Below are positions 26,888 through 36,449 of a stretch of 64,000 nucleotides of DNA, one piece after another. The stretch's first letter is position 1; each line of letters starts with the position of its first letter. The notes under the pieces are model-generated. The model saw only the letters and a list, made by a program, of their open reading frames with translations. It was not told the origin of the DNA and searched no databases. The position numbers and the translations under genes are program-made. The stretch comes from Paucihalobacter ruber (GTDB lineage Bacteria; Bacteroidota; Bacteroidia; Flavobacteriales; Flavobacteriaceae): assembly GCF_006494535.1 (NCBI RefSeq), contig NZ_VHIQ01000003.1, forward strand, positions 310,001-374,000, in the 5' to 3' direction.

Positions 26888-27523
26888 ATGTCTAAAAAAT
26901 ATAAGTTTATCGCCACTTTAATTTATACGCTTGGAATTTTTTGTTTATTAGTGGTTTTTGTTCTAGGAAAAACCTACAATATACCATATGAAAAATTTAC
27001 AGGAGACCCGGCATATATTTATAAATCAAATCCTTTTAATGGAGTAATTTCAAACATCGGTGCTCTTTTTTGGTGTACAACTGCTAGCATCTGTTTATTT
27101 TCAGGAAGACTTCTTTGGTCGTTTGGCAGCAAAAAGCAAGCAGTTTTTTTATTCTATTCAGGTGTTTTTACCACGATACTTCTAATAGACGACTTCTTTA
27201 TGTTTCATGACTTTGCTGTCTATTACATAGTAAAACATGATTTTGCCCAATACTTTGTGCTACTTTCTTATGCTATATTTTCAATTTGGTACCTATTAAA
27301 TTTTTACACTACAATTATGAAAGAAAACTATATCTTCATAAGCTTAGCGTTCTTCTTTTTAGGTACATCTGTTATAATTGATATCATATTTGAAAGCGAA
27401 GGATTGCAATATTTAATTGAAGACGGTTTTAAATTTTTAGGCATCATCAGCTGGATGTTGTTTTATACAATAGCATCGCATAGATTAGTGTTAGAGAATT
27501 ATAAAACTATTAATCAGGCTTAA
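26888..27523 (+). CDS. Polytopic membrane protein of unknown function
   Basis: A 211-residue protein with about six hydrophobic helices (about 8-27, 53-70, 82-100, 118-137, 145-163, 180-197). Charged or polar residues occur inside helices: DDFFMFHDF in the third, DIIFESEG and EDGFKFLGIISW near the fifth and sixth. This pattern of buried Asp/His/Glu suggests a catalytic or metal site in the membrane. No family is recognised. It lies 76 bp after the array and is convergent with the ATP-grasp gene. A role in the same surface pathway is only positional. Confidence 0.55.
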   Translation: MSKKYKFIATLIYTLGIFCLLVVFVLGKTYNIPYEKFTGDPAYIYKSNPFNGVISNIGALFWCTTASICLFSGRLLWSFGSKKQAVFLFYSGVFTTILLIDDFFMFHDFAVYYIVKHDFAQYFVLLSYAIFSIWYLLNFYTTIMKENYIFISLAFFFLGTSVIIDIIFESEGLQYLIEDGFKFLGIISWMLFYTIASHRLVLENYKTINQA

Positions 27524-27586
27524 AATATTTACAAAAAAATAGCTTCTTCAAATTTCACGAACTCGTTTCAATTTTATTTTTTAAAA

Positions 27587-28726
27587 TTAATGATTGTTTT
27601 GTAAATCCTTTTTTAGTTTAGAATAGAGAATATAAAAAAAAGGTTTTGGGTCTTTTATAAAAAATTTTAAGGGCGTATTGTTAAGTAAAAATTTTAGGTT
27701 AAAAAGAAACCACTTGTTCTGTTTAATTGTTCTTTTTAAACCTAATAAGTTCAAATATTTTACGTGATTATATTTAGGTATCTCAAATACAATCCCTTTA
27801 CTTGCGATACAATAAAAATATGTAAAGTCAACACCGGCAATTAGCGATGCGTCTATTGACCCCCAAAATCTAGGGTTGATTTCAATAACTTTGAATTTTT
27901 TATCTGTTATATCAAAACGCATGTCTACATGGGCAACACCTGACCAATTAAGCGATTTCATTAATTTTTTTACAACCTCATATACATCTTTCTCAAATAA
28001 AAACTCAACACCCACTTGAGGCACAAAATCACTTACTCCTTTCATTGTACCCTTTTGTATTGTGAAAGCTAATATGTCACCATCTTTGCATAATACACTA
28101 CAATCAATATCGTAGCCTTTTATATATTTCTGAATTAAATAAGGGCCTACTACAGTATTATTTTTAAAAAATAGATTTAAAGATTCACTATTATTAAAGA
28201 CCTGTATTCCACTACCACCACCAATATGACCTTCAAATAACTTCATAATTACCGGAAAACCAAATGAAGGAGTTTGTTCACAAATTTCGTTTTTATCAAA
28301 TAATAATGTTTCGGGAGCCGGTAAATCAATATCTAAAAGTAACTTAGATAACTCTCCCTTGTGATCTGCCTTATCAAAACTCTTTAATGGGGGCAATAAG
28401 CCTAATTTATCGGGATCTTTAATGTATGTTCTATTTTTTAACAAACATCTAATAGCAAATACATCAATTGGCATAATAATATCAATATGATGCTTTTCAG
28501 CAATCGTATTTAAATTTTTAATCCACTCAATTTCATTAGACTCATTAAGGGGTTCAGTTACAAATATTTCATTTATATACTTAGAATGCGTTATTTCTTT
28601 ATTTTTATGCTTTTCACTTAAAACAACAAACAATTTATAACCTTTGTTTTGAGACAAACAATGTATCACAACAATAAGGAGATCACTGTCTCCATCTGGT
28701 ATTAAAACGGAATACTTCTCTTTCAT
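27587..28726 (-). CDS. ATP-grasp ligase (carbamoyl-phosphate-synthase-like)
   Basis: A 379-residue single ATP-grasp protein. An N-terminal Rossmann-like domain (residues 1-110; MPIDVFAIRCLL) precedes the ATP-grasp core: FPVIMKLFEGHIGGGSGIQV (lysine plus glycine loop, about 160-180), the QKYIKGYDIDCSVL strand, HVDMRFD and the Mg-binding VIEINPRFWGSIDASLIAGVDF. These enzymes join a carboxylate to an amine through an acylphosphate. In context it could attach an amino acid to a nucleotide sugar or glycan. The gene is transcribed against the upstream array. Substrates are unknown. Confidence 0.8.
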   Translation of the reverse strand: MKEKYSVLIPDGDSDLLIVVIHCLSQNKGYKLFVVLSEKHKNKEITHSKYINEIFVTEPLNESNEIEWIKNLNTIAEKHHIDIIMPIDVFAIRCLLKNRTYIKDPDKLGLLPPLKSFDKADHKGELSKLLLDIDLPAPETLLFDKNEICEQTPSFGFPVIMKLFEGHIGGGSGIQVFNNSESLNLFFKNNTVVGPYLIQKYIKGYDIDCSVLCKDGDILAFTIQKGTMKGVSDFVPQVGVEFLFEKDVYEVVKKLMKSLNWSGVAHVDMRFDITDKKFKVIEINPRFWGSIDASLIAGVDFTYFYCIASKGIVFEIPKYNHVKYLNLLGLKRTIKQNKWFLFNLKFLLNNTPLKFFIKDPKPFFYILYSKLKKDLQNNH

Positions 28727-29123
28727 AAAATAAGAATTGAAAAAGATTAAAAAATATTTAAATAAAAATTAATTATCTAATTGACATTAAAACATCTAAA
28801 AGTACTAATATGGCTATTAAGTTTAACAAAAAATAAAAAAACCTTTAAATCACATAAATTTTCTTTAAAAAACAATAATTACCATATTAACAGTAAGTTT
28901 CGTGAGAAACTTGCGAACATAAGTTAACCTATTAGTTAATGACAATATTCTAGACCTTAACTTTTGATTTGTTTTTATTGTACAAATTTCGAATATTTCT
29001 TATCTGTGTTAGCTGAGATATTAAATATGTAAAAAGGATTTTTATGTATACATCTTATTATGAATACGAGTTAAATACTTTTTTATTTAACTTTATAGTC
29101 GATTAGTACAACATATTTTTATC
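28727..29123. other. 397-bp divergent gap with a hairpin
   Basis: No gene seen between the divergent ATP-grasp and SGNH genes. A short perfect hairpin lies at 28893-28914 (AAGTTTC / GAAACTT with a GTGA loop plus two flanking pairs). TAACTTTA just before the SGNH gene is one base from the Bacteroidetes -7 consensus. The rest is AT-rich DNA. Confidence 0.4.
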
Positions 29124-30083
29124 ATGAAATCACTAATTCTTAAATTTATTCTTTACGCGGTCTTAATTGGTATCTGTTTAGAAATAATAGTCCGCGTATT
29201 TCACTTACATCAAGAATACCCCCAATTTATTATAAATGATTTAAATGTTAAAACTTATGCGCCCAACCAGAATGGGTACTATACTATAGGAAATAGAAGA
29301 ATGAATTTTGCTGAATTTCAAATCAATAAATCCGGCTTTAACTCTTATCGTGAATTTACTCCATCAGAGAATAAGACAAATATTGCGCTTATTGGAGATT
29401 CTTTTATCGAAGGCCTTCATCAAAACTACTATAGATCTATTGGCAAAAAAATTGAAAGAAAATTAAATGACAGTGTTAACGTTTTTGAATATGGTCATTC
29501 CGGGTATGATTTAGCAGATCAACTACATCTTATAAAAGCCTATAAAGACAAATTTGATGAAATAGATAAAATCATTATTTATTTAAAATTTGAAAATGAC
29601 TTACAACGCGATTTTTACGAACCGGATCAGTATTGGATAGATTCTCAATATTTTATGTTTTCTAAAATTAAGAAGAATGTCAAACTATTGTCATATATGG
29701 ATGGTATTGGCGCTTTAGAACCTTTAAGGGAACTTAAAACACGGTTGATCTTTATTAAAAATCCAAAACAAGTTAGTTCTAAAAAAGAAAATGAGGATAT
29801 AATTATTGAACGTAATGAAAGATATTTAAATAATTTTAAAACATTAATTGATTTATACGACTTCGACAAAACTAAAACTTCGTTTTTGTTGGATGTAAGA
29901 ACCACAAGCGAACAATTTTTAAAGTACTGTGATTCTTTAAATTACAACTATATCGACTTTGGAAAAGCATTTGAAAAATCAAAAACTCCAACAACCCTAA
30001 TTTATGATATGCACTGGAATAACCATGGCAGGGATATTATGGCATCGGTTATAGCCGATTACATACGAAAAAACAGCCCATAA
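29124..30083 (+). CDS. Membrane-anchored SGNH/GDSL-type hydrolase (O-acetylation partner)
   Basis: A 319-residue protein with an N-terminal membrane anchor (residues 5-25) and an extracytoplasmic SGNH domain. Block I is ALIGDSFIEG with the nucleophile serine (about residue 93); the catalytic Asp-His pair is in DMHWNNHG near the C-terminus (about 305). GHSGYDLADQ supplies the glycine block, and an Asn is in FEND. Proteins of this type act with MBOAT acyltransferases to put acetyl groups on alginate, cellulose or other surface glycans, and the MBOAT gene is the next gene, convergent and 22 bp away. Direction of reaction (esterase or transferase) cannot be told from the sequence. Confidence 0.78.
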   Translation: MKSLILKFILYAVLIGICLEIIVRVFHLHQEYPQFIINDLNVKTYAPNQNGYYTIGNRRMNFAEFQINKSGFNSYREFTPSENKTNIALIGDSFIEGLHQNYYRSIGKKIERKLNDSVNVFEYGHSGYDLADQLHLIKAYKDKFDEIDKIIIYLKFENDLQRDFYEPDQYWIDSQYFMFSKIKKNVKLLSYMDGIGALEPLRELKTRLIFIKNPKQVSSKKENEDIIIERNERYLNNFKTLIDLYDFDKTKTSFLLDVRTTSEQFLKYCDSLNYNYIDFGKAFEKSKTPTTLIYDMHWNNHGRDIMASVIADYIRKNSP

Positions 30084-30105
30084 CAAAACAAAATTTAATA
30101 CTTCA

Positions 30106-31557
30106 TTAAAACTGAAAGTAAATAAACGATCGATCAACACCATCGTCATAAAAGAGTAACATCGTTAAAATTACAAGGGTATATATAACAAACCTAACTA
30201 CTCTGGATTTAAATTCAAAAGGTGAACGTTCGTCTTTTCTAATGAGGTATTCATAAAAAACAAATAGTGCAATTAAAATATAGTAATCCAGCATTCTATA
30301 ACCCATAGGATGCTGATAGGTTTCATAGGTAAAATTTGAACTTATTTGTTTTATAAATCCAAAAGCATCAGAGATTGATTCTGATCTAAAAAATATTCTT
30401 GAAAACGTAACAATCCCAAAGGTTAACAATACTTGACCGATTTCAATGAAACTTGGAAAAATAGAGTTTTCTCCTACCACAGAATCTTTGTAAATAGTAT
30501 TTCTACTCATTAAAAAAACGGGTATAAAAGCCAAGGCATGAAAACCACCCCAAAAAATAAAAGTCCAATTAGCACCGTGCCAAAAACCACTTACTAAAAA
30601 TATAATACAAATATTTCTTACCGATTTCAATTTACTAACTCTTGAGCCACCTAACGGAATATATACATAGTGCCTGAACCATGTAGATAAAGACACATGC
30701 CATCGTTGCCAATACTCTGCTACATTTCTAGAAAAATTAGGGAATTTAAAATTCGACATAAGTTCTACTCCAAAAAGCTTGGATGTGCCTATAGCTATAT
30801 CTGAATATCCACTAAAATCTCCATATACTTGGAAACTAAATAAGGTAACCCCTAATACTAGTGTAGAAGCCGGGTACGTAGAATAATTTGAAAATATATC
30901 GTCTACTATTGGTGCAATGGCGTCTGCTACTGCTATTTTCTTAAATAGCCCCCATAGTATAAGCTTAAGCCCTGAGACTATTTGGGTTTTGCTAAAAGTT
31001 CGCTTATTTGTTATTTGCGCTAATAAATTAGATGCTCGTTCTATGGGTCCTGCAACTAATTGAGGAAAAAAAGCAACGAAGGTGGCAAAGGATAAAAAGT
31101 CTTTTGTAGGTGATAATTTTTTATAATAGATGTCAAAGGAATAAGACATGGTTTGAAAAGTATAGAAAGAAATACCAACCGGTAAAATAACATTTAATGT
31201 CCACGAACTTTTAATTTCGTAGCCAAAAGATGATATCATATCTATCCATGAATCAACAAAAAAATTGTAATACTTAAAAAACCCTAAAAGTCCAACGTTA
31301 AAAATAACACTCACCCACAACCATAATTTTCGTTTGGATTTTTGTTCAAAAGAATGAATTTTTAGGCCTACAAGGTAATCGACTATCGAACTGAGCAATA
31401 TTAGAGATAAAAATCTCCAATCCCATAACCCATAAAATACATAACTGGCAATAAGAATTAAAAAGTTTTGTGCTTTTAAACTCCTTTTTAATACAAACCA
31501 ATAAAGTGTAAATACAATGGGTAAGAATATAAAAAAATCTAACGAATTAAAAACCAT
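30106..31557 (-). CDS. MBOAT-family O-acyltransferase (AlgI-like)
   Basis: A 483-residue polytopic MBOAT protein. Hallmarks: FFPQLVAGPIERA, the NVAEYWQRWHVSLSTWFRHY block and the histidine motif SGFWHGANWTFIFWGGFHAL with the catalytic His. It carries acyl groups across the inner membrane for O-acylation of an exported polysaccharide. It is transcribed toward the SGNH gene; the pair is normally in one direction, so the convergent layout is a little unusual. Which glycan is modified is unknown; the nearby NeuD, CapK and ATP-grasp genes suggest a capsule or O-antigen-like polymer. Confidence 0.9.
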   Translation of the reverse strand: MVFNSLDFFIFLPIVFTLYWFVLKRSLKAQNFLILIASYVFYGLWDWRFLSLILLSSIVDYLVGLKIHSFEQKSKRKLWLWVSVIFNVGLLGFFKYYNFFVDSWIDMISSFGYEIKSSWTLNVILPVGISFYTFQTMSYSFDIYYKKLSPTKDFLSFATFVAFFPQLVAGPIERASNLLAQITNKRTFSKTQIVSGLKLILWGLFKKIAVADAIAPIVDDIFSNYSTYPASTLVLGVTLFSFQVYGDFSGYSDIAIGTSKLFGVELMSNFKFPNFSRNVAEYWQRWHVSLSTWFRHYVYIPLGGSRVSKLKSVRNICIIFLVSGFWHGANWTFIFWGGFHALAFIPVFLMSRNTIYKDSVVGENSIFPSFIEIGQVLLTFGIVTFSRIFFRSESISDAFGFIKQISSNFTYETYQHPMGYRMLDYYILIALFVFYEYLIRKDERSPFEFKSRVVRFVIYTLVILTMLLFYDDGVDRSFIYFQF

Positions 31558-31991
31558 GTAACCCTATGAAAAATTAATTTTTAAAATTAAAATTTTATAT
31601 GAATAAAACTCTACTTTTTTTATCCAGACATCAAAAAAAATCTTTGATGGGCTAAATATTACTATTATTTTTAAAATAGCAGATTAAAAACTAAAAAGGC
31701 TCTTAACTAGAGGCCTTTAAATACGTTATTTAATAAGTACAAAGCTAAATTAAAAGTAACAATAATTGATTTTATTATTAATAATTTCACTAGACGAGGT
31801 CATGTTTCAAAATCGTATAACTCACTAAATAAATTAGGGCAAACATCGCCTCAACTTTATTTTGAGAAAGGTTATAAATTATCTTGTTTAAGTTTTTAAC
31901 ACTATTTTATCCTATATTTCTCTTCTATCTAGTTCGGGTTTTTTAAAAAATACATCTCCAATAAAGCTATATTCATAATTGACCTTATCTT
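31558..31991. other. 434-bp gap, one terminator-like hairpin
   Basis: AT-rich DNA between neuD and the MBOAT gene on the same strand. Apart from the hairpin at 31695-31718 there is no credible gene or repeat. Confidence 0.45.
31695..31718 (-). terminator. Possible terminator after neuD
   Basis: AAAGGC-TCT pairs with AGA-G-GCCTTT (one bulged G) around a TAACT loop; on the minus strand it is followed by a T-rich stretch. It lies about 270 bp past the neuD stop, farther than usual, so confidence is limited. Confidence 0.35.
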
Positions 31992-32693
31992 TCACCTTTT
32001 CACATAATCACTCGCGGGATAGAGGTACTTTTCGCCTTTACTGATTTTTCTTATAAACTTTGCCGGAACCCCGTACACCAGGTTATAATCTTCAATATTT
32101 TTGTTCACCAAAGCTCCGGCACCTACTATGGAGTGCTTACCTATTGAAATATCTTGTATAATATTAGCTCCCATACAAATAGCGGTGTAAGATCCAATAG
32201 AAACATTTCCGCCAACTGTAACGTTGGGAGCTAAACTGGAATAATCTTTCATCTCACTATCATGCCCTAACGATACCTTGGTGTTAATAATACAACATTT
32301 GCCAACTTTTGCAGCACTATTTATGATAGCACCCGGCATAACCACGGTACCATTACCAATTTTAACCTGTTTACCGATCACAGCACTCGGATGAATCGCG
32401 GTTATCAACTCAAATTCAGGAACTAAATTCTCTATTTTTTGGTGTATAACTTTACGTATCCAATTATCGCCTATGGTTATAATACCGGCATTAAAATGAT
32501 ACTTTTTAGTGAGTTCGGGTAAATCATCTTCGGTACCAATTACTTTATATTCAAAAATTTGAGTACCAATTGGTTTAAAAGAATCAATTAAACCAACAAT
32601 GGTAAATCGGTTTAACTTTTCAATAATATCTATTACAACCTTGGCATGACCTGAAGCTCCTATTAGAACTATATTTGAATTATTTTTTAACAT
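31992..32693 (-). CDS. NeuD/PglD-like sugar O- or N-acyltransferase
   Basis: A 233-residue hexapeptide-repeat transferase. The N-terminal Rossmann-like part (IVLIGASGHAKVVIDII) binds the nucleotide-sugar, and a left-handed beta-helix follows from about residue 95 (AVIGKQVKIGNGTVVMPGA, INTKVSLGHDSEMKDYSSL). The histidine in LGHDSEM is the likely catalytic base seen in PglD/NeuD. These enzymes acetylate sialic acid or UDP-amino sugars using acetyl-CoA. The C-terminal NLVYGVPAKFIRKI closes the helix. The gene stands apart from capK by 325 bp, on the same strand. Confidence 0.87.
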   Translation of the reverse strand: MLKNNSNIVLIGASGHAKVVIDIIEKLNRFTIVGLIDSFKPIGTQIFEYKVIGTEDDLPELTKKYHFNAGIITIGDNWIRKVIHQKIENLVPEFELITAIHPSAVIGKQVKIGNGTVVMPGAIINSAAKVGKCCIINTKVSLGHDSEMKDYSSLAPNVTVGGNVSIGSYTAICMGANIIQDISIGKHSIVGAGALVNKNIEDYNLVYGVPAKFIRKISKGEKYLYPASDYVKR

Positions 32694-33018
32694 AAGTAGT
32701 TTATGTTAGCTATCAATCAATCAATTAGTAAATACCTCAGTTCTCTGCACTATACCACATTTTTTGTACCCTTTTCAGTTTGTGAACTTCAATTACTACT
32801 ATCACATCACATATCATACGTAAGTTACGGTGTTTTATACATAGAGATGTTTGCACAACATACCTCAACTTAGGCGACCCTTTTGCCAAAAGGTTATAGA
32901 TGTTATAGTAAATTTAAGGCAAAATTTTGTGTTATTCAGTATATGCGGATGTTTAACACATAAAAACGTTAAAATTCCTTTCAATTTTATGCGGCACTAC
33001 AAATGCATGGGTGATTAG
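32694..33018. other. 325-bp gap without a gene
   Basis: Between capK-like and neuD-like genes (same strand). No open frame or recognisable RNA was seen. It should hold the neuD promoter, but no clear TAnnTTTG match on the minus strand stood out. Confidence 0.4.
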
Positions 33019-34302
33019 TTAGCTTTGATTAATTTCATTCACCATCACGCGTCGTTTACCTGATGCTAATAAGGGTATTTCATTGACGTAGGCTATATCT
33101 ATCACGGCATCAGACCCCAAGTAAGTCTTAAACTCAGCAATAAATTTAGCTTCGTTATTAAATGGTCCGTCAATATTTATTTTGAAAAGATATTGCTTAT
33201 CGGCTTTTTGAATTAATTGGCATTGGTTTAATTCGTGGTACTTGTTTAACAATAACAAAATATTATTGGCGATGATCTCGCCTTTGGTGTTGGTGATGGC
33301 ATCAATTTTTCGGCCTTCAACACTTGTTAATACTAATTGATTGTTTATTAATTTCATAGCGCCAACATCGCCGGTATCATATCTAATTAAAGGCATGGCG
33401 TAATTAAATAAATCGGTCACTACAATACGACCTGTTTGGCCATGTTGGAGAGGTTTGTTAGTGTTAATATCTAATATCTCTACCACATAACTTGCGGTAT
33501 TGATTAAAAAATAAGAGGTGTTGGGCAGTTGTTGTGCGATGATACCGTTCTCTACATTTGAGTATCTTGAGACCGTATTCACATTAAAATATTTTTTTAA
33601 GGTTTCTTTTGTGTAAGGCGCTAAACTCTCGGAAATTGCAATGACCGATTTTAAATTACAATTTATAGGAGTCGCATTTGTTTTGTCTAAATATTTGCAT
33701 AAGGTTTCGAAGGTTGAGGCATAACCCAACCAGCTTTTTTCAGTCTTATTTAGCCGTAACTTTTCAAAGAAGGTTTTTAAATAATCGTCTTTTAAATCAA
33801 AAACATCTACTGGCACCATGTTTAATGCCCATCTGGATAGTAAACCTTTTTTTTCAAAGGCATTCCACATTCTAAAATAATACAATTTATTACCTAAGGT
33901 ATAGCCTGCAAGCTGAGAGAAATAAAGATTATCGGCCGCGTTTCTGGATACTTTATTCTTATTTTGAACTACTTTAAAAGGAGTTCCGGTAGAACCACTG
34001 GTAGCTACTATTCGGTTGTTTTTATGTTTGAAAGTAGTGGATTGAAAATTGGTGTAATTAGCTTTGATACTATTTTTATTAATTACGGGAAACCCTTCTA
34101 AGCCTTTGCTTAAGTCTACACTTTGATAAAATGGAGTGGTGTTGTGGGCGTACTCTAATATTTTTTCAAGTTGGTAGGTATTTATTTGTCCACTCCCGAT
34201 AATTTGTTGAATTTCTTTAAGGTGTTTTCTCTGTTTAGAACCTTTCAGCGTATCGAGGGCGTGAAATAATATTTTTCTCAAATTCATTTGAAACGCCATC
34301 AC
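33019..34302 (-). CDS. CapK-like adenylate-forming enzyme (phenylacetate-CoA ligase superfamily)
   Basis: A 427-residue AMP-binding enzyme of the PaaK/CapK/F390-synthetase group. The P-loop is VATSGSTGTPFKVVQNK (about residues 94-110), the adenine motif lies in SRYSNVENGIIAQQ, and the ribose-binding aspartate is in IRYDTGDVGAM. CapK proteins sit in capsule clusters and are thought to activate a carboxylic acid for transfer to a glycan. The gene is 7 bp downstream of the ATP-grasp gene, so both are probably made together. Substrate is unknown; phenylacetate is unlikely because no paa genes are near. Confidence 0.82.
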   Translation of the reverse strand: MMAFQMNLRKILFHALDTLKGSKQRKHLKEIQQIIGSGQINTYQLEKILEYAHNTTPFYQSVDLSKGLEGFPVINKNSIKANYTNFQSTTFKHKNNRIVATSGSTGTPFKVVQNKNKVSRNAADNLYFSQLAGYTLGNKLYYFRMWNAFEKKGLLSRWALNMVPVDVFDLKDDYLKTFFEKLRLNKTEKSWLGYASTFETLCKYLDKTNATPINCNLKSVIAISESLAPYTKETLKKYFNVNTVSRYSNVENGIIAQQLPNTSYFLINTASYVVEILDINTNKPLQHGQTGRIVVTDLFNYAMPLIRYDTGDVGAMKLINNQLVLTSVEGRKIDAITNTKGEIIANNILLLLNKYHELNQCQLIQKADKQYLFKINIDGPFNNEAKFIAEFKTYLGSDAVIDIAYVNEIPLLASGKRRVMVNEINQS

Positions 34303-34309
34303 TCTAAAA

Positions 34310-35353
34310 TTAATCTTTTATTTCTTTTAAAATCTCTTGAACTATAGGTAGCTTACATAAACCTCCAAAAGCAACATCGGCCATATGAAGCGATGTATTT
34401 GAATTGCCTTCAATGATGATGGGGCCTTTAGGGGTAATGGCAACGTCCCAACCAATAATACGTGTTGGAATCATCAAAGCGGCTTGTTTAACTAATTGTA
34501 GCGATTCTTTAATAAAAGGCACCTTAAAACCGTCCAGAACTATTTTAGAATCCGGATGTTGGTCATGAACCATTCCTCCCTTCTCCATGCTTTGCATTCC
34601 CTTACCTTTTAACGTTTCGCTTTCTAGGTCGATTCCAATATAAAACCCTCCCGAACTTTCGTTATCTGTTACCATGTTACCTGATCCAAATCGCATTAGG
34701 GCCGAAATAATATGACATTTCCCATGTTTGTCTAAATAGGTATTGATGCGAACGGTATTTATAGAGTTAGAATAAATATTGGAAATGCCGTCGTGCTGTT
34801 TTATTTTTTCCTGATGTATAAAATTGTTTAATAAGAGCTCATCGCCGTGTTTTAGAATTTGCTGTTCTAATTCCTCTTTATTTAACAGGATACAACCTTT
34901 ACCACCAATGCCACTTATGGGTTTTATAAAGAGAGATATTTCATGGGTTTCGTTAAAAACCTTAGAGAAAAAACTTATTAATTCAGTGTTGGTGTTGATA
35001 TGATGAACCTGAGAGTTATAATAAACGTTCTTATTAATATTATAACTAATCGTTTTTGGAACAGGCAAATGGTGGTAATTGGCAAATAACGAAAAACTCA
35101 ACTTGTTTTCGAGAATTGAAGCCATATCCCGAACCAATATTTTTTTGGATTTAATAATGCTGAAATACTCATTTAAACTTAGGTAAGAGGTGATATCTGT
35201 TATTTCGTTTCGGTATAAAAACTTTCTAAAATAATCAGTAGGCCATTCTTTTTTCACCCAACCATACATAAATATTTCTTTTAGCATGGTAATCCCATTT
35301 TTCTTATTGGGATCTTTAAAGAAATTTTTTAATGGTAAGATTCTCGAAATCAT
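34310..35353 (-). CDS. Sugar-transfer-associated ATP-grasp protein
   Basis: A 347-residue protein resembling the ATPgrasp_ST group found in exopolysaccharide clusters. Visible features: SLFIKPISGIGGKGCILL (ATP-binding lysine and glycine loop), NTVRINTYLDKHGK, SGGFYIGIDLES and the acidic C-terminal GWDVAITPKGPIIIEGNSNTS (quoted in parts) with metal-binding Asp/Glu/Asn. Such proteins probably attach an amino acid or acid to a sugar. It is operonic with the CapK-like gene. The upstream side is the edge of the 126-bp repeat array. Confidence 0.8.
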   Translation of the reverse strand: MISRILPLKNFFKDPNKKNGITMLKEIFMYGWVKKEWPTDYFRKFLYRNEITDITSYLSLNEYFSIIKSKKILVRDMASILENKLSFSLFANYHHLPVPKTISYNINKNVYYNSQVHHINTNTELISFFSKVFNETHEISLFIKPISGIGGKGCILLNKEELEQQILKHGDELLLNNFIHQEKIKQHDGISNIYSNSINTVRINTYLDKHGKCHIISALMRFGSGNMVTDNESSGGFYIGIDLESETLKGKGMQSMEKGGMVHDQHPDSKIVLDGFKVPFIKESLQLVKQAALMIPTRIIGWDVAITPKGPIIIEGNSNTSLHMADVAFGGLCKLPIVQEILKEIKD

Positions 35354-35450
35354 AGTTGCTGTAGATTAAATTAGATACCAATACAACTACACAAATGTAT
35401 GGAAGTTGATTGATAATAAATATTAATCTTCGTTTAGAGATTTGTTTTGA

Positions 35451-36185
35451 CACGGATTGCACAGATTTGCACAGATTAACTTTGGATTGATTGTTCACCA
35501 CGGAGGCACAGAGGGCACAGAGTAAATTTGGGAGACCTTTGAATGAGCTTCACCATTTTTTTTGATGTTGGGTTCTCACAGATTGCACAGATTTGCACAG
35601 ATTAACTTTGAATTGATTGTTCACCACAGAGGCACAGAGGGCACAGAGTAAATTTGGGAGACCTTTGAATGAGCTTCACCATTTTTTTTGATGTTGGGTT
35701 CTCATAGATTGAACAGATTTGCGCAGATTAACTTTGGATTGATTGTTCACCACAGAGGCACAGAGGGCACAGAGTAAATTTGGGAGACCTTTGAATGAGC
35801 TTCACCATTTTTTTTGATGTTGGGTTCTCACGGATTGCACAGATTTGCACAGATTAACTTTGGATTGATTGTTCACCACGGAGGCACAGAGGGCACAGAG
35901 TAAATTTGGGAGACCTTTGAATGAGCTTCACCATTTTTTTTGATGTTGGGTTCTCACAGATTGCACAGATTTGCACAGATTAACTTTGAATTGATTGTTC
36001 ACCACAGAGGCACAGAGGGCACAGAGTAAATTATGGAGACCTTTGAATGAGCTTCACCATTTTTTTTGATGTTGGGTTCTCACGGATTGCACAGATTTGC
36101 GCAGATTAACTTTGGATTGATTGTTCACCACAGAGGCACAGAGGGCACAGAGTAAATTACGGAGACCTTTGAATGAACTTCACCA
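35451..36185. repeat. 126-bp tandem repeat array, about 5.8 copies
   Basis: Copies begin at 35451, 35577, 35703, 35829, 35955 and 36081, a constant 126-bp period, with the last copy losing similarity near 36185. Each unit contains CACAGATT-type triplets, an ACCACAGAGGCACAGAGGGC block and a T-tract before GATGTTGGG. Copies differ by only a few bases (CACGG/CACAG, GGGAG/TGGAG), so amplification is recent. No spacer-like variable segment exists, so it is not a CRISPR. It sits at the junction between the glycan region and the accessory island. Confidence 0.95.
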
Positions 36186-36449
36186 CTTCGATAGACATTG
36201 GGATAACGCATATATTATTATATGAAGATCTTGTGTATGGTATGGCTTTATTTATACAATACACTGTTGGTTTAAATTGCGCAGCTGTTTATCATGCGGG
36301 GTGATTGTGACAACACTATATCGGGCTGGACACAGGGCTGTGTGCGAGTATCTATTAATATTATACGCTTTATATACGCTATACTTACGCTATATACACA
36401 CTATAATTATAGGAAATCTACCAGAAAAGTATTACCTTAGCTCCTGATT
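36186..36449. promoter_or_regulatory. Leader region with repeated TACGCT motifs before the orphan gene
   Basis: Between the array and the gene at 36450. Three TACGCT hexamers embedded in TA-rich DNA occur at about 36363-36400. TACCTTAG at about 36432 is one base off the Bacteroidetes -7 consensus and lies close to the ATG. Whether the hexamers bind a regulator is unknown. Confidence 0.3.

Noticed and set aside
35451-36185. CRISPR array
   Set aside because: The 126-bp units are contiguous and nearly identical, with no short repeat plus unique spacer pattern and no cas genes.
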